Position numbers and translations under genes: made by a program
Assembly: GCF_900102425.1 (NCBI RefSeq)
Contig: NZ_FNBT01000007.1
Span: 62,001 to 126,000, forward strand
Direction: 5' to 3'
Source: Blastococcus aurantiacus
GTDB lineage: Bacteria > Actinomycetota > Actinomycetes > Mycobacteriales > Geodermatophilaceae
DNA length: 64,000 nucleotides
The notes under the pieces: model-generated
Seen by the model: the letters and a program-made list of their open reading frames with translations, nothing else
Told to the model about the DNA's origin: nothing
The model's database searches: none
Shown: positions 24,598 through 34,777 of the stretch, piece by piece
Layout: every line of letters starts with the position of its first letter
How positions within the stretch are numbered: position 1 is the first letter of the stretch

Positions 24598-27081
24598 GTG
24601 GCCTCTGACGTAGCCGCCGACGCCGCTCCCGCGCGCCCCGGGACACCCAGGACCCCCGGCACCGCGACCGACCCGTCGCCGCCGGGCGGGACGGGCGCAC
24701 CGGCCGCCGGCACCGAGCCGGTCCGCCGTCCGCCGCTGCCCGAGCGGCCCGCGGTCCGCCGGCCCGACGACGTCGGCGCCGAGCCCGGGGACGGTGACGC
24801 CGGTACGCCGCGACGGAGGGTCCGCGACCGGCTCGCCCGCCGCATCGTCGCCGGCCAGCGCAGCCCCGTGGTCCGTCCGGTGCTCGAGCCGCTGGCCGCC
24901 CTGCACCGCCAGAGCCACCCCAAGGCCGACCTCACCCTGCTGCAGCGGGCCTACGACGTCGCCGAGGCCGCGCACGCCGCGCAGAAGCGCAAGAGCGGCG
25001 ACCCCTACATCACCCACCCGCTGGCGGTGGCCACGATCCTGGCCGGCCTGGGCATGGACACCACCACTCTCGTGGCGGCCCTCCTGCACGACACCGTCGA
25101 GGACACCGGCGTCACCCTCGAGTCGATCACCACCGACTTCGGCCCCGAGGTCGCCCACCTCGTCGACGGCGTCACCAAGATCGACAAGGTGAAGCTGGGC
25201 GACGCCGCCCAGGCCGAGACGATCCGCAAGATGATCGTCGCCATGGCCCGCGACCCGCGGGTGCTGGTCATCAAGCTGGCCGACCGGCTGCACAACATGC
25301 GCACGCTGCGCTTCCTCCCGCCCGAGAAGCAGGAGAAGAAGGCGCGCGAGACGCTGGAGATCCTCGCCCCACTGGCCCACCGCCTGGGCATGAACACCAT
25401 CAAGTGGGAGCTCGAGGACCTCGCGTTCGCGACGCTGTACCCCAAGCGCTACGACGAGATCGTGCGGCTGGTCGCCGAGCGGGCACCGTCGCGGGACACC
25501 TACCTCGCCGAGGTCACCACCACGGTCCAGGAGCAGCTCAAGGCGGCCAAGATCGAGGCCGTCGTCACCGGCCGGCCCAAGCACTACTACTCGATCTACC
25601 AGAAGATGATCGTGCGCGGCCGCGACTTCACCGACATCTGGGACCTCGTCGGCATCCGGATCCTGGTCGACTCGGTGCGCGACTGCTACGCCGCACTGGG
25701 CATCATGCACGCCCACTGGCAGCCGCTGCCCGGGCGCTTCAAGGACTTCGTCGCGATGCCGAAGTTCAACATGTACCAGTCGCTGCACACGACGGTGATC
25801 GGCCCGCACGGCAAGCCGGTCGAGCTGCAGATCCGCACGCACGACATGCACCGGACCGCCGACTACGGCATCGCCGCGCACTGGAAGTACAAGGAGAGCG
25901 CGCGGGCCGGTGGCCGGCCCAGCGCCGGCGAGTTCGGTGCGCCGCCCAAGGTCGGCTCGCCCGACGACATGCTGTGGCTGCGCCAGCTGCTGGACTGGCA
26001 GCGCGAAGCGCAGGAGCCCGGCGAGTTCCTCGAGACCCTGCGCTACGACCTCGGTCCGCAGGAGGTCTTCGTCTTCACGCCCAAGGGCGACGTCGTCAGC
26101 CTGCCCGGGGAGTCCACGCCGGTCGACTTCGCCTTCGCCGTGCACACCGAGGTGGGCTACCGCACGATCGGCGCCCGGGTGAACGGCGCCCTCGTCTCGC
26201 TGGACAGCAAGCTCTCGAACGGCGACGTCGTCGAGATCTTCACGTCGAAGTCGCCGACCGCCGGTCCGTCCCAGGACTGGCTGACCTTCGTCGGCTCCTC
26301 CCGGGCCCGCACCAAGATCCGGCAGTGGTTCACCAAGGAGCGCCGCGAGGACGCGGTCGAGGCCGGCAAGGAGGCCCTGACCCGCGCGATGCGCAAGGCC
26401 GGGCTCCCGCTGCAGCGGCTGCTCGGCGGCGAGGCGCTCAGCACGCTGGCCAAGGACCTGCGCTACGCCGACGTCACGGCGCTGTACGCGGCGGTGGGGG
26501 AGAACAACATCTCCGCCGCCTCGGTCGTCGAGAAGCTGATGACGGCGCTCGGTGGCACCGAGGGCGCGGTCGAGGACATCGCCGAGACCGCGATCCCGAC
26601 CAGCCGACCCACACCGCGTCGCTCGGCCACCGGTGATCCGGGCATCGTCGTCCACGGCATGACCGACGTGTGGGCGAAGCTCGCGAAGTGCTGCACGCCG
26701 GTGCCCGGCGACGAGATCCTCGGCTTCGTCACCCGTGGCGGCGGGGTGAGCGTGCACCGCACCGACTGCACGAACGCCGGCGACCTGCAGCGCAAACCGG
26801 AGCGGCTGGTCGAGGTCGAGTGGGCCAGCGCGCCCGGCTCGGTGTTCCTGGTCGCGATCCAGGTCGAGGCGCTGGACCGGCACCGGCTGCTCTCCGACGT
26901 CACCAAGGCGCTGGCCGACGAGCGGGTCAACATCCTGTCCGCCTCGGTGCAGACCAGCCGCGACCGGGTGGCCATCAGCCGGTTCACCTTCGAGCTGGCC
27001 GACCCCGCGCACCTGGGCGCGGTGCTGCAGACGGTGCGCAACGTCGACGGCGTCTTCGACGTGGAGCGCGTGACCGCGTGA
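24598..27081 (+). CDS. rel: bifunctional (p)ppGpp synthetase/hydrolase (RelA/SpoT homologue)
   Basis: Makes and degrades the stringent-response alarmone. The 827-residue protein has a low-complexity N-terminus of about 90 residues. The HD hydrolase domain with LLHDTVED (H164-D165) is intact, so hydrolysis should be active. The synthetase domain has [24 protein letters not shown] and [14 protein letters not shown], with RFKD in the bifunctional form. TGS ([15 protein letters not shown]), a zinc-finger-like region ([15 protein letters not shown]) and a C-terminal ACT domain complete the long RSH layout. It is the only long RSH in the window and follows apt, as in mycobacteria. Confidence 0.97.
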   Translation: MASDVAADAAPARPGTPRTPGTATDPSPPGGTGAPAAGTEPVRRPPLPERPAVRRPDDVGAEPGDGDAGTPRRRVRDRLARRIVAGQRSPVVRPVLEPLAALHRQSHPKADLTLLQRAYDVAEAAHAAQKRKSGDPYITHPLAVATILAGLGMDTTTLVAALLHDTVEDTGVTLESITTDFGPEVAHLVDGVTKIDKVKLGDAAQAETIRKMIVAMARDPRVLVIKLADRLHNMRTLRFLPPEKQEKKARETLEILAPLAHRLGMNTIKWELEDLAFATLYPKRYDEIVRLVAERAPSRDTYLAEVTTTVQEQLKAAKIEAVVTGRPKHYYSIYQKMIVRGRDFTDIWDLVGIRILVDSVRDCYAALGIMHAHWQPLPGRFKDFVAMPKFNMYQSLHTTVIGPHGKPVELQIRTHDMHRTADYGIAAHWKYKESARAGGRPSAGEFGAPPKVGSPDDMLWLRQLLDWQREAQEPGEFLETLRYDLGPQEVFVFTPKGDVVSLPGESTPVDFAFAVHTEVGYRTIGARVNGALVSLDSKLSNGDVVEIFTSKSPTAGPSQDWLTFVGSSRARTKIRQWFTKERREDAVEAGKEALTRAMRKAGLPLQRLLGGEALSTLAKDLRYADVTALYAAVGENNISAASVVEKLMTALGGTEGAVEDIAETAIPTSRPTPRRSATGDPGIVVHGMTDVWAKLAKCCTPVPGDEILGFVTRGGGVSVHRTDCTNAGDLQRKPERLVEVEWASAPGSVFLVAIQVEALDRHRLLSDVTKALADERVNILSASVQTSRDRVAISRFTFELADPAHLGAVLQTVRNVDGVFDVERVTA

Positions 27082-27093
27082 CGACAGCCCCGG

Positions 27094-27126
27094 GAGCATC
27101 GCAGCGAGGAACGAGCGAGGAGCGGA
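27094..27126 (+). repeat. short intergenic repeat, copy 1 (after rel)
   Basis: Two blocks, GAGCATCGCAGCGAGG (27094-27109) and CGAGCGAGGAGCGGA (27112-27126), are identical to blocks at 57012-57027 and 57032-57046 upstream of carA; only the spacer differs (2 against 4 bases). In this copy the repeat lies just after the rel stop, in a 76-base gap before a convergent gene. Confidence 0.6.
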
Positions 27127-27157
27127 CCGGGGCGCGGAGTCGCGCCATGGGCACGGC

Positions 27158-27802
27158 CTAAGGCAGCCGGTGGGCGACCACGGCGTACAGCGGGTCACCG
27201 CGGCCCGGCGGGGTGCGCAGCGAGACCTCGGGCTCGGTGAACCGGCCCGCGCGCCGCACCAGCTCGGCGACCAGCGCGCCGTGCTGCTCGTCGTCGGTGA
27301 GCAGCCAACCGCGGACGGCCTTGATGGGGAAGCAGCGGTTGGAGAACGTGACCGCCAGCGTCCCGTCCGGGCGCAGCACGCGCCCGGCCTCGGCGAGCAC
27401 CTCGACGGGCCGGGTCAGGTAGTCGATCGACACGCAGCAGACGACGGCGTCGACGTCGTCGTCGGGGAGCGGCAGCCGCGGATCGGCGTTGAGGTCCTGC
27501 ACCACGCGCTCGGTGGCCGCGGTGTTGGCCGCCAGCTCCGCGGCGTTCATCCCGAGGACCACCAGCTCGGCGGGTGGCGTGCGGAAGTGCGAGATCCACG
27601 AGGACATCAGGTCGAGGACCCGTTGCGGGCCGGCCGCTGAGCCGTCGATGCCGAGCTCGGCGTAGAGGTCACCGACGGCGGTGATGGCGGCGTCGTCGAT
27701 GTGCGTGACCAGCCGCGGCGAACCGTAGAAGACCTCGTCCGGCCGCTCGTCGTCTCGTCGGAAGAAGCCCTCCGGGAAGCCGGCGTACAGGTCGGGAGCC
27801 AT
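27158..27802 (-). CDS. class I SAM-dependent methyltransferase-like protein
   Basis: A 214-residue protein of unknown substrate. RVLDLMSSWISHF (about residues 61-73) replaces the usual glycine-rich motif I, followed by VVLGMNAAELAANTAA, LPLPDDDVDAVVCCVSIDYL and the post-motif LRPDGTLAVTFSNRCFP. This matches Methyltransf_11-like proteins in which motif I is degenerate, so SAM binding is probable but not certain. It converges on rel across the short repeat. The ATG is followed by PDLYAGFPEGFF. Confidence 0.7.
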   Translation of the reverse strand: MAPDLYAGFPEGFFRRDDERPDEVFYGSPRLVTHIDDAAITAVGDLYAELGIDGSAAGPQRVLDLMSSWISHFRTPPAELVVLGMNAAELAANTAATERVVQDLNADPRLPLPDDDVDAVVCCVSIDYLTRPVEVLAEAGRVLRPDGTLAVTFSNRCFPIKAVRGWLLTDDEQHGALVAELVRRAGRFTEPEVSLRTPPGRGDPLYAVVAHRLP

Positions 27803-27842
27803 CCCCGTCAGTGTGGTGGTGGCGACGACGGTCCGCGAGCGG

Positions 27843-28649
27843 TCAGGGAGCGGCGACGGTCATCGACTCGATGGTGACCGGCTGGGCCGGGGCGCCGTCG
27901 GAGGCGCCGCCCTCGATGCCGGCGGCCGCGATCCCGTCCAGCGTCGCCAGACCGGCCTCGTCGATGGTGCCGACCACGGTGTAGTCCGGCGACAGCTGGC
28001 TGTCGGCGTAGACCAGGAAGAACTGGCTGCCGTCGGTGCCCTGGCCGGCGTTGGCCATCGCCACCGTGCCACGGGGGTAGGTCTCCTCGCCGGTCACCTG
28101 GGTGGGGAACTCGTAGCTCGGACCACCCCGCCCGGTCCCGCTGGGGTCGCCGCACTGCAGCACGCTCAGCCCGCCCGAGGTCAGCCGGTGGCAGGGGGTT
28201 CCGTCGAAGAAGCCCTGCTGGGCCAGGTGCACCGTGCTGGCCGCCGCGCAGGGAGCGCCGGCCTGGTCCAGCGTCAGTCCGATCGGTCCCGAGTTCGTGG
28301 TCATGGTGAGCTGGGCGGTGCCCTCGGTCGGCACCTCGGCCGGCGGAGCACTGATGTCCGTGACCTCCCCGCGGACGGCTTCGGTGAAGTCGCACGTCCC
28401 GTCGCTGCCGTCGACCGCCGGCGCGGTGGGGGAGTTCTCGCTCGCCAGACCGGCGGTGTCGTCGGTCTCGTCGTCGCCACCGAGCACGCCGCTGATCAGC
28501 AGCGCGGCCCCGACCACGACGACCAGCGCCAGCGCGGCGAGGGCGATGCCCAGGTTGCGGCGGCGCTTCTGCGCCTGCTCGGCACGGCGCTCCAGCTGGC
28601 GCTGGAGGTGGCGCTGGGCGGCCTCGCGGCGCTGCTTGTTCGTAGGCAC
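27843..28649 (-). CDS. membrane-anchored cyclophilin-type peptidyl-prolyl isomerase
   Basis: Probably assists folding of exported proteins. The 268-residue protein has a basic, helical cytoplasmic N-terminus (about 1-32), one membrane helix (about 33-56), an acidic Ser/Thr linker and an extracytoplasmic cyclophilin domain. GFFDGTPCHRL, VLQCGDPSGTGRGGPSYEF, GTVAMANAGQGTDGSQFF and YTVVGTIDEAG match the cyclophilin core. Active-site Arg and Gln equivalents are largely recognisable, although the usual FHR motif reads CHR. GTG 28649 is chosen because GAGGAG lies eight bases upstream; a longer in-frame extension is Pro/Arg-rich noise. The gene pairs divergently with the hydrolase at 28814, as in other actinobacteria upstream of hisS. 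Confidence 0.9.
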   Translation of the reverse strand: MPTNKQRREAAQRHLQRQLERRAEQAQKRRRNLGIALAALALVVVVGAALLISGVLGGDDETDDTAGLASENSPTAPAVDGSDGTCDFTEAVRGEVTDISAPPAEVPTEGTAQLTMTTNSGPIGLTLDQAGAPCAAASTVHLAQQGFFDGTPCHRLTSGGLSVLQCGDPSGTGRGGPSYEFPTQVTGEETYPRGTVAMANAGQGTDGSQFFLVYADSQLSPDYTVVGTIDEAGLATLDGIAAAGIEGGASDGAPAQPVTIESMTVAAP

Positions 28650-28801
28650 GGTGGGAACTCCTCGGACGGGCGGCGGCTCGGCGGGGCGGCGGGGCGGCGG
28701 GGCATCCCGCAGCCGGGCGCCGCTCGACGCGGTCGACGACGGAGTGTAGGTGGCCCGGCTGGCCGTTCCCTGGCACGCCCGCTCCGGCGCGGGCGCCCGC
28801 G

Positions 28802-28807
28802 TAACCT
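28802..28807 (+). promoter_or_regulatory. -10 element of the leaderless hydrolase gene
   Basis: TAACCT is followed by six bases and GTG 28814 with no Shine-Dalgarno, the same geometry as at coaE and the MOSC gene. Confidence 0.5.
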
Positions 28808-28813
28808 GCACGG

Positions 28814-29497
28814 GTGCTCATCCGCTCCTTCCCCGCCGGCGCCTTCGGGACCAACTGCTACGCCGTGGCGTCCGGACCGGGGCAGGAGTGCGTCGTGGTC
28901 GATCCCGGCATGGACGCCGTCGAGCCGCTGGCCCGGATGCTGGCCGACGACGGCCTGAAGCCGGTCGCCGTCGTGCTCACCCACGGGCACCTCGACCACA
29001 CGTTCTCCGTGCTCCCGGTGTGCGAGGGCTACGACATCCCGGCCTACCTGCACCCGGACGACTTCGGCATGCTCAGCGACCCGATGCGCTGGCACGGCCC
29101 GCAGCTCGCGCCGCTGCTCGGCGGCCTGCGGCTGCCGGACCCGGGCGACGTGAAGCGGCTGGACGACGGCGCGGTCCTGTCGCTGGCCGGCGTCGACCTG
29201 ACGGTGCGGCACGCCCCCGGGCACACGCAGGGCTCGGTCATGTTCTCCCTCGACCTCGGTGAGGCGCCCGGGCTGCTCGCCGGCGACGTGCTGTTCGCCG
29301 GCTCGGTGGGTCGCGTCGACCTCCCCGGCGGCTCGTGGGACGCGATGCTCACCTCGCTGCGCGACGTCGTCCTCCCGCTCGACGACGAGACGGTGGTGCT
29401 GCCCGGCCACGGCCCGGCCACGACCATCGGACGCGAGCGGGCCACGAACCCGTACCTGGCCGAGGCCGCCGCCGAGCCGAAGGGGCGGGGTCTGTGA
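28814..29497 (+). CDS. metallo-beta-lactamase-fold hydrolase (glyoxalase II-like)
   Basis: A 227-residue zinc hydrolase of the MBL superfamily. The signature THGHLDH (56-62) is complete; a later [12 protein letters not shown] and the C-terminal [13 protein letters not shown] provide the remaining metal ligands. The length and strings fit the YcbL/glyoxalase II-like branch usually found before hisS in actinobacteria; the true thioester substrate is unknown. It shares a base with the hisS start (TGATG), so the two are probably one transcript. Confidence 0.9.
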   Translation: MLIRSFPAGAFGTNCYAVASGPGQECVVVDPGMDAVEPLARMLADDGLKPVAVVLTHGHLDHTFSVLPVCEGYDIPAYLHPDDFGMLSDPMRWHGPQLAPLLGGLRLPDPGDVKRLDDGAVLSLAGVDLTVRHAPGHTQGSVMFSLDLGEAPGLLAGDVLFAGSVGRVDLPGGSWDAMLTSLRDVVLPLDDETVVLPGHGPATTIGRERATNPYLAEAAAEPKGRGL

Positions 29498-30762
29498 TGA
29501 GCGACCTCACCGCGCCGAAGGGCACCTTCGACACGCTGCCGCCGGACTCGGCGCGCTTCCTGGCCGTCCGCGACGCGCTCACCGCACCGCTGCGCGCCGC
29601 GGGCTACGGCTACGTGGAGACGCCGGTGTTCGAGGAGACGTCGGTCTTCTCCCGCGGGGTGGGCGAGTCCACCGACGTCGTCACCAAGGAGATGTACACC
29701 TTCTCCGACCGCGGTGGCCGTTCGCTGACCCTGCGCCCGGAGCTGACCGCGGGCCTCATGCGGGCCTTCATCGAGCACCGCCTGTACTCGGGCGCCCTCC
29801 CGGTCAAGCTCTGGACGGTCGGCTCGGCGTTCCGCTACGAGCGCCCGCAGGCCGGCCGCTACCGGCACTTCACGCAGGTCGACATGGAGGCGCTCGGCGT
29901 CGACGACCCGGCGCTGGACGCCGAGGTGGTGGCGCTCGGCGCGCAGGGCTTCCGCGACCTGGGGCTCACCGACTTCGAGCTGCTGCTCACCTCGCTGGGC
30001 GACGCCACCTGCCGGCCGCAGTACCGCGAGCTCCTCGTGGGCTACCTGGAGAAGCTCGACCTGGACGAGGAGACCCGGCGGCGCGCGGAGATCAACCCGC
30101 TGCGGGTGCTCGACGACAAGCGCCCCGAGGTCCAGGCGCAGCTCGACGACGCCCCGTTGATGGTCGACCACCTGTCGGACTCCACGAAGGCCCACTACGA
30201 CGCCGTCCGCCAGCACCTCACCGACCTCGGCGTGACCTGGACGGAGGCGCCGCGGCTGGTGCGCGGGCTGGACTACTACACGAAGACGACGTTCGAGTTC
30301 GTGCACAACGGGCTGGGCGCGCAGTCGGCGATCGGTGGTGGCGGCGGCTACGGCGGGCTCTCGGCATCGCTCGGCGGCCCCGACCTGCCCGGCATCGGCT
30401 ACGCCGTCGGGGTGGACAGGACGCTGCTCGCGGTGCAGGCGGAGGGGCTCGACGTCGGGGCGAGCGCCGGCGTGCAGGCGTTCGTGGTGCCGCTGGGGGC
30501 CGAGGCGAAGCGGCTGGCCGTCCGGCTGGTCGGGCAGCTGCGCCAGGCCGGCGTCGCGGCCGACACCGTGTACGGCGACCGCGGGCTCAAGGGTGCGATG
30601 AAGGCCGCCGACCGGTCGGGTGCCTCGCACATCGTGGTCGTCGGCGAGCGCGACCTGGCCGAGGGCGTCGGGCAGCTCAAGGACATGGCCACCGGGGAGC
30701 AGACCGCGGTGCCGGTGGACGAACTGTTCGACGCGCTGAAGCGTGCGACGGTGGGGGAGTGA
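29497..30762 (+). CDS. hisS: histidyl-tRNA synthetase
   Basis: Charges tRNA-His. The 421-residue class II enzyme has [16 protein letters not shown] at the start, [16 protein letters not shown] after motif 1, motif 2 [18 protein letters not shown], the histidine motif [13 protein letters not shown] and [15 protein letters not shown]. The C-terminal anticodon-binding domain (about 330-421) is complete. It overlaps the upstream hydrolase by one base and is followed six bases later by an aldo/keto reductase, so it sits in a three-gene transcript. Confidence 0.96.
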   Translation: MSDLTAPKGTFDTLPPDSARFLAVRDALTAPLRAAGYGYVETPVFEETSVFSRGVGESTDVVTKEMYTFSDRGGRSLTLRPELTAGLMRAFIEHRLYSGALPVKLWTVGSAFRYERPQAGRYRHFTQVDMEALGVDDPALDAEVVALGAQGFRDLGLTDFELLLTSLGDATCRPQYRELLVGYLEKLDLDEETRRRAEINPLRVLDDKRPEVQAQLDDAPLMVDHLSDSTKAHYDAVRQHLTDLGVTWTEAPRLVRGLDYYTKTTFEFVHNGLGAQSAIGGGGGYGGLSASLGGPDLPGIGYAVGVDRTLLAVQAEGLDVGASAGVQAFVVPLGAEAKRLAVRLVGQLRQAGVAADTVYGDRGLKGAMKAADRSGASHIVVVGERDLAEGVGQLKDMATGEQTAVPVDELFDALKRATVGE

Positions 30763-30767
30763 CGTCC

Positions 30768-31748
30768 ATGGAGCGCCGACCGCTGGGGCGCACGGGCGCC
30801 GAGGTCGGCGTCGTCGGCCTGGGCACGTGGCAGCTGGGCGGCGACTGGGGCGACGTCTCCGAGGACGACGCCGCCGAGGTGCTGGAGGCCGCCCTCGACG
30901 CGGGCGTCGACCTGCTCGACACCGCCGACGTGTACGGCGACGGTCGCTCCGAGGAGCGGATCCGCCGGGCACTGGTAACGCGGTCGGACCGGCCGTTCGT
31001 CGCGACCAAGGCCGGCCGCCGCGCCGACCCGTTCGAGGCCGGGCAGTACACGCGGGCCAACCTGGGGGCCTGGATCGACCGGTCGCGCCGCAACCTCGGC
31101 GTCGACACCCTCGACCTCGTGCAGCTGCACTGCCCGCCGCCGGCCGTCTACTCCGACCAGCGGGTGTACGACGCGCTCGACTCGTTCGTCGAGGACGGCG
31201 CCATCGCCGCCTACGGCGTCTCGGTGGAGACCGTCGCGGAAGGGCTGACCGCGCTCGAGCACCCCGGCGTGGCGACGATCCAGGTCATCCTGAACGTCTT
31301 CCGGCGCAAGCCGCTCGAGGAGCTCCTGCCCGCGGCGGCCCGTACGGGCGTCGGCGTCCTGGCGCGCGTCCCGCTGGCCAGCGGGCTGCTCACCGGCAAG
31401 TACGACGAGTCGACGACGTTCCCCGCCGACGACCACCGCAACTTCAACCGCGGCGGCGAGGCGTTCGACGTGGGCGAGACCTTCGCCGGCGTGCCCTTCG
31501 AGGCCGGCGTCGCCGCCGCCCGCGAGGTCGCCGCCATCGCCGGGAACACCCCGACCGGCGCGTTCGCGCTGCGCTGGGTGATCGACCAGCCCGGGGTCAC
31601 CGCCGTCATCCCCGGCGCCCGCAACGTCGAGCAGGTGCGCGGGAACGTCGCCGCCGCTGCGCTGCCGCCCCTCACCGATTCCCAGCTCTCCGACCTCGAG
31701 CGGCTGTACGACGAGCGCATCCGCGCCCACGTGCACGACCGCTGGTAA
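30768..31748 (+). CDS. aldo/keto reductase
   Basis: A 326-residue NADPH-dependent oxidoreductase of AKR type. The catalytic tetrad is visible: Asp and Tyr in TADVYG, Lys in VATKAG and His in LVQLHCP. The NADPH phosphate-binding end is [18 protein letters not shown] 30768 is chosen because GGGGGAG lies nine bases upstream, whereas GTG 30759 has none. The substrate is unknown. It probably shares a transcript with hisS and is unrelated to aspS, which follows after a 68-base gap. Confidence 0.9.
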   Translation: MERRPLGRTGAEVGVVGLGTWQLGGDWGDVSEDDAAEVLEAALDAGVDLLDTADVYGDGRSEERIRRALVTRSDRPFVATKAGRRADPFEAGQYTRANLGAWIDRSRRNLGVDTLDLVQLHCPPPAVYSDQRVYDALDSFVEDGAIAAYGVSVETVAEGLTALEHPGVATIQVILNVFRRKPLEELLPAAARTGVGVLARVPLASGLLTGKYDESTTFPADDHRNFNRGGEAFDVGETFAGVPFEAGVAAAREVAAIAGNTPTGAFALRWVIDQPGVTAVIPGARNVEQVRGNVAAAALPPLTDSQLSDLERLYDERIRAHVHDRW

Positions 31749-31816
31749 CCCTCTCCTTCTTCCGACCCGCCCCACCACCCTTGACCCGCCCCACCGCCCA
31801 TCGAAAGGCACCTCCC

Positions 31817-33595
31817 TTGTTGCGCACCCACGACGCCGGCACGCTGCGCGCGTCCGACGCGGGCACCACCGTCACCCTCGCCGGCTGGGTGGCCCGCCGC
31901 CGCGACCACGGTGGCGTGGTCTTCCTCGACCTGCGCGACGCGTCGGGGTACGTGCAGGTCGTCGTCCGCGAGGAGGAGGCCCACCACCTCCGCAACGAGT
32001 ACTGCGTGCTCGTGACCGGGGAGGTGCGCCGGCGCCCCGAGGGCAACGAGAACCCGGAGCTGCCCACCGGCGAGATCGAGGTGGCGACGACCTCGCTGGA
32101 GGTGCTCTCCTCGGCCGCGCCGCTGCCCTTCCCGATCGAGACCGACCAGGCCGCCTCCGACGACGTCCGCTACAAGTACCGCTACCTGGACCTGCGGCGG
32201 CAGGGCCCGGCGCGGGCCATGCGCCTGCGGTCGGAGGTCAGCCGGGTGGCCCGCGACGTCATGCACCGGCACGGCTTCGCCGAGGTGGAGACGCCGAGCC
32301 TCACCCGCTCGACGCCCGAGGGCGCGCGCGACTTCGTCGTCCCGGTCCGGCTGCAGCCGGGCAAGTGGTACGCCCTCCCGCAGTCGCCGCAGCTGTTCAA
32401 ACAGCTGCTGATGATCGGTGGCCTGGAGCGGTACTACCAGATCGCCCGCTGCTTCCGGGACGAGGACTTCCGCGCCGACCGGCAGCCGGAGTTCACCCAG
32501 CTGGACTTCGAGATGAGCTTCGTCGAGCGTGACGACGTGCTGGCCGTCGCCGAGGACGTCGTCCGCTCGCTGTGGCGCGAGCTGGCCTCCTACGACGTGC
32601 CGGAGATCCCGCGGATGACCTACCGCGAGGCGATGGACCGCTTCGGGTCGGACAAGCCCGACCTGCGCTTCGGCATCGAGCTGACCGAGCTCACCGACTA
32701 CTTCGCAGAGACCCCGTTCCGGGTCTTCCAGTCGCCCTACGTCGGCGCCGTCGTGATGCCCGGCGGCGGTTCGCAGCCGCGGCGCGCGTTCGACGCCTGG
32801 CAGGACTGGGCGAAGTCGCGGGGCGCCCGCGGGCTGGCCTACGTGACCATCGCCGAGGACGGCACGCTGGGCGGGCCGGTCGCCAAGAACATCTCCGACG
32901 CCGAGCGCGAGGGCCTGCTCGCGGCCGTGGGCGCGAAGCCGGGCGACTGCGTCTTCTTCGCCGCCGGTGCCCGCCGGACCTCGCAGGAGCTGCTGGGCGC
33001 GGCGCGCAACGAGATCGCCAAGCGGCTGGAGCTCATCGAGCCCGGTAGCTGGTCGTTCCTGTTCGTCGTCGACTTCCCGATGTTCGAGGAGACCGAGGAC
33101 GGCGACTGGACCTTCATGCACCACCCCTTCACCTCGCCCACGCCCGAGTGGCGTGACCGGTTCGCCGACGACAAGGGCGCGGCGCTGTCGGACGCCTACG
33201 ACATGGTCATCAACGGCAACGAGGTGATGAGCGGCTCGGTGCGTATCCACGACGCCGTGCTCCAGGAGCGGGTGTTCGAGACCCTCGGCATGTCCCGCGA
33301 GGAGGCCCGCGAGCGGTTCGGCTTCTTCCTGGAGGCCTTCGCCTACGGCCCGCCGCCGCACGCCGGCGCCGCGCTGGGCTGGGACCGGCTGACCGCGCTG
33401 CTCACCGGCGTCGACTCGATCCGCGAGGTCATCGCCTTCCCGAAGACCGGTGCCGGCTTCGACCCGCTGACCGGCGCGCCGACGCCGATCAGCGACGCCC
33501 AGCGCACGGAGGCGGGCATCGACGCGAAGCCGGAGGAGCCGGCCCTGCCCGGCCAGCCCGGGGCACCTGGCCCCACCGACTCCAGCAAGCCGTAG
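31817..33595 (+). CDS. aspS: aspartyl-tRNA synthetase, probably non-discriminating (AspRS for tRNA-Asp/Asn)
   Basis: Attaches aspartate to tRNA. The 592-residue bacterial-type enzyme has an N-terminal OB anticodon-binding domain, the class II core with [11 protein letters not shown], motif 2 [20 protein letters not shown] and motif 3 [12 protein letters not shown], and the inserted GAD domain. Residue 31 is His (RRRDHGG). In characterised bacteria His31 marks non-discriminating AspRS and Leu marks discriminating enzymes, so this one may also form Asp-tRNA-Asn for the GatCAB amidotransferase. TTG 31817 is chosen because homologues begin M-L-R-T-H; GAAAGG lies upstream. The leader (31749-31816) shows no T-box. 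Confidence 0.96.
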   Translation: MLRTHDAGTLRASDAGTTVTLAGWVARRRDHGGVVFLDLRDASGYVQVVVREEEAHHLRNEYCVLVTGEVRRRPEGNENPELPTGEIEVATTSLEVLSSAAPLPFPIETDQAASDDVRYKYRYLDLRRQGPARAMRLRSEVSRVARDVMHRHGFAEVETPSLTRSTPEGARDFVVPVRLQPGKWYALPQSPQLFKQLLMIGGLERYYQIARCFRDEDFRADRQPEFTQLDFEMSFVERDDVLAVAEDVVRSLWRELASYDVPEIPRMTYREAMDRFGSDKPDLRFGIELTELTDYFAETPFRVFQSPYVGAVVMPGGGSQPRRAFDAWQDWAKSRGARGLAYVTIAEDGTLGGPVAKNISDAEREGLLAAVGAKPGDCVFFAAGARRTSQELLGAARNEIAKRLELIEPGSWSFLFVVDFPMFEETEDGDWTFMHHPFTSPTPEWRDRFADDKGAALSDAYDMVINGNEVMSGSVRIHDAVLQERVFETLGMSREEARERFGFFLEAFAYGPPPHAGAALGWDRLTALLTGVDSIREVIAFPKTGAGFDPLTGAPTPISDAQRTEAGIDAKPEEPALPGQPGAPGPTDSSKP

Positions 33596-33607
33596 GAGCG
33601 CCGTCCC

Positions 33608-34696
33608 ATGATGCTGCGTGCCCGCACCCTGCTCGGTCCCGGCCCGTCGAACCCCTACCCGGAGGCGCAGGCCGCCCTCGGCTTCCCGCTGCTCGGGCAC
33701 CTGGACCCGCTGTTCCTCCAGGTGCTCGACGAGACGTCCGACCGGCTCCGGCAGGTGTTCGGGACGGCGAACCGGCGCACGTTGCCGCTCTCGGCGACCG
33801 GCTCGGCGGGCATGGAGGCGGCCTTCGTCAACACCGTGGGCCCGGGCGACGTCGTCGTCGTGGCGGTGAACGGACTGTTCGGGCAGCGGATGGTGGAGGT
33901 GGCCTCGCGCTGCGGCGCCGAGGTGATGGCCGTCGAGCACGAGTGGGGCACCCCGGTCGACGCGGAACGCGTGCTGGCGGCGCACCCGTCCCCGAAGCTG
34001 ATCGCCGCCGTCCACGCGGAGACCTCCACCGGCGTGCTGTCCGACCTCGAGCCGCTGGCCGCGGGCAAGGGGGACGCGCTGCTGCTGGCCGACTGCGTGA
34101 CCTCGCTCGGCGGCATCCCGGTGCGGCTGGACGAGTGGGGTGTCGACCTCGCCTACTCCGGGTCGCAGAAGTGCCTGGGCGTCCCACCGGGGCTGGCGCC
34201 GTTCACCATCTCCGACCGGGCGTGGGAGCGGCGGATCGAGAAGCCGCAGAGCTGGTACCTCGACCTCGGGCTGCTCGGGGGCTACGCGGGCGAGGCGGCC
34301 GGTGGCGGGCGGACCTACCACCACACCGCGCCGACGGGCATGGTCGTGTCGCTGCACGCGGGGCTGGGCCGGATCCTCGAGGAGGGGCTGGACGCCGTCC
34401 ACGCCCGGCACGCCGAGGCCGGCCGGCTGCTGCACGCGGGGCTGGCCGAGCTGGGGCTGGAGCTGTTCGCCGCCGAGGGGCACCGCCTGCCGGAGCTCAC
34501 GACGGTGCAGGTGCCCGACGGCGTGGATTCCGCGGCGGTGCGCAAGGAGCTGCTGGAGCGTTACGACCTGGAGATCGGCGCCGGCGCGGGTGCGTACGCG
34601 GCGTCGGTGTGGCGGATCGGCCTGATGGGCCCGAACGCGGCGCCCGACCGCGTCGCCCTGGTGCTGGCCGCGCTGGAGGACGTCCTCGCCCGCTGA
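33608..34696 (+). CDS. class V aminotransferase (alanine/serine-glyoxylate type)
   Basis: A 362-residue PLP enzyme. It opens with RTLLGPGPSNPYPEAQAAL and has LPLSATGSAGMEAAFVN, HAETSTGVLSDL, the PLP-binding Asp in LLADCVTSLGG and the Schiff-base Lys in YSGSQKCLG. PTGMVVSLHAGL and WRIGLMGPNA complete the alanine-glyoxylate/serine-glyoxylate aminotransferase pattern, which moves an amino group from alanine or serine to glyoxylate. GGAG lies upstream of the tandem ATGs (33608/33611). It follows aspS by 12 bases and ends just before a 64-bp palindromic repeat. Confidence 0.9.
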   Translation: MMLRARTLLGPGPSNPYPEAQAALGFPLLGHLDPLFLQVLDETSDRLRQVFGTANRRTLPLSATGSAGMEAAFVNTVGPGDVVVVAVNGLFGQRMVEVASRCGAEVMAVEHEWGTPVDAERVLAAHPSPKLIAAVHAETSTGVLSDLEPLAAGKGDALLLADCVTSLGGIPVRLDEWGVDLAYSGSQKCLGVPPGLAPFTISDRAWERRIEKPQSWYLDLGLLGGYAGEAAGGGRTYHHTAPTGMVVSLHAGLGRILEEGLDAVHARHAEAGRLLHAGLAELGLELFAAEGHRLPELTTVQVPDGVDSAAVRKELLERYDLEIGAGAGAYAASVWRIGLMGPNAAPDRVALVLAALEDVLAR

Positions 34697-34713
34697 TCCC
34701 CCTTTCCCGCTCC

Positions 34714-34777
34714 AGTTGATCATCGTCATCTGGCTGGCCCCGCCGGCGTGTCGAGCAGCCACATGACGGTGATCAAC
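34714..34777. repeat. 64-bp imperfect palindromic repeat, copy 1
   Basis: The arms GTTGATCATCGTCATCTGG and, reversed, GTTGATCACCGTCATGTGG pair at about 20 of 22 positions around an 18-base GC-rich loop. The loop and both arms match copy 2 (35735-35799) when copy 2 is read on the other strand. It lies between the converging ends of the aminotransferase and the endonuclease-like gene, and its right arm supplies the TGA stop of the latter (34773-34775). It could act as a bidirectional terminator or be a mobile or REP-like palindrome. Confidence 0.8.

Noticed and set aside
23314..27198. Very long open frame antisense to secF, apt and rel (similar antisense frames at 58004-61534, 31211-34762, 7294-9774 and 13323-15599)
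   Set aside because: High GC suppresses stop codons on the opposite strand. The translations are Arg/Gly/Asp/His-rich without known motifs, whereas the plus strand encodes clear families.
31749..31816. T-box leader before aspS (also looked for before thrS, hisS and alaS)
   Set aside because: The leaders are short and lack the conserved T-box sequence and specifier stem.
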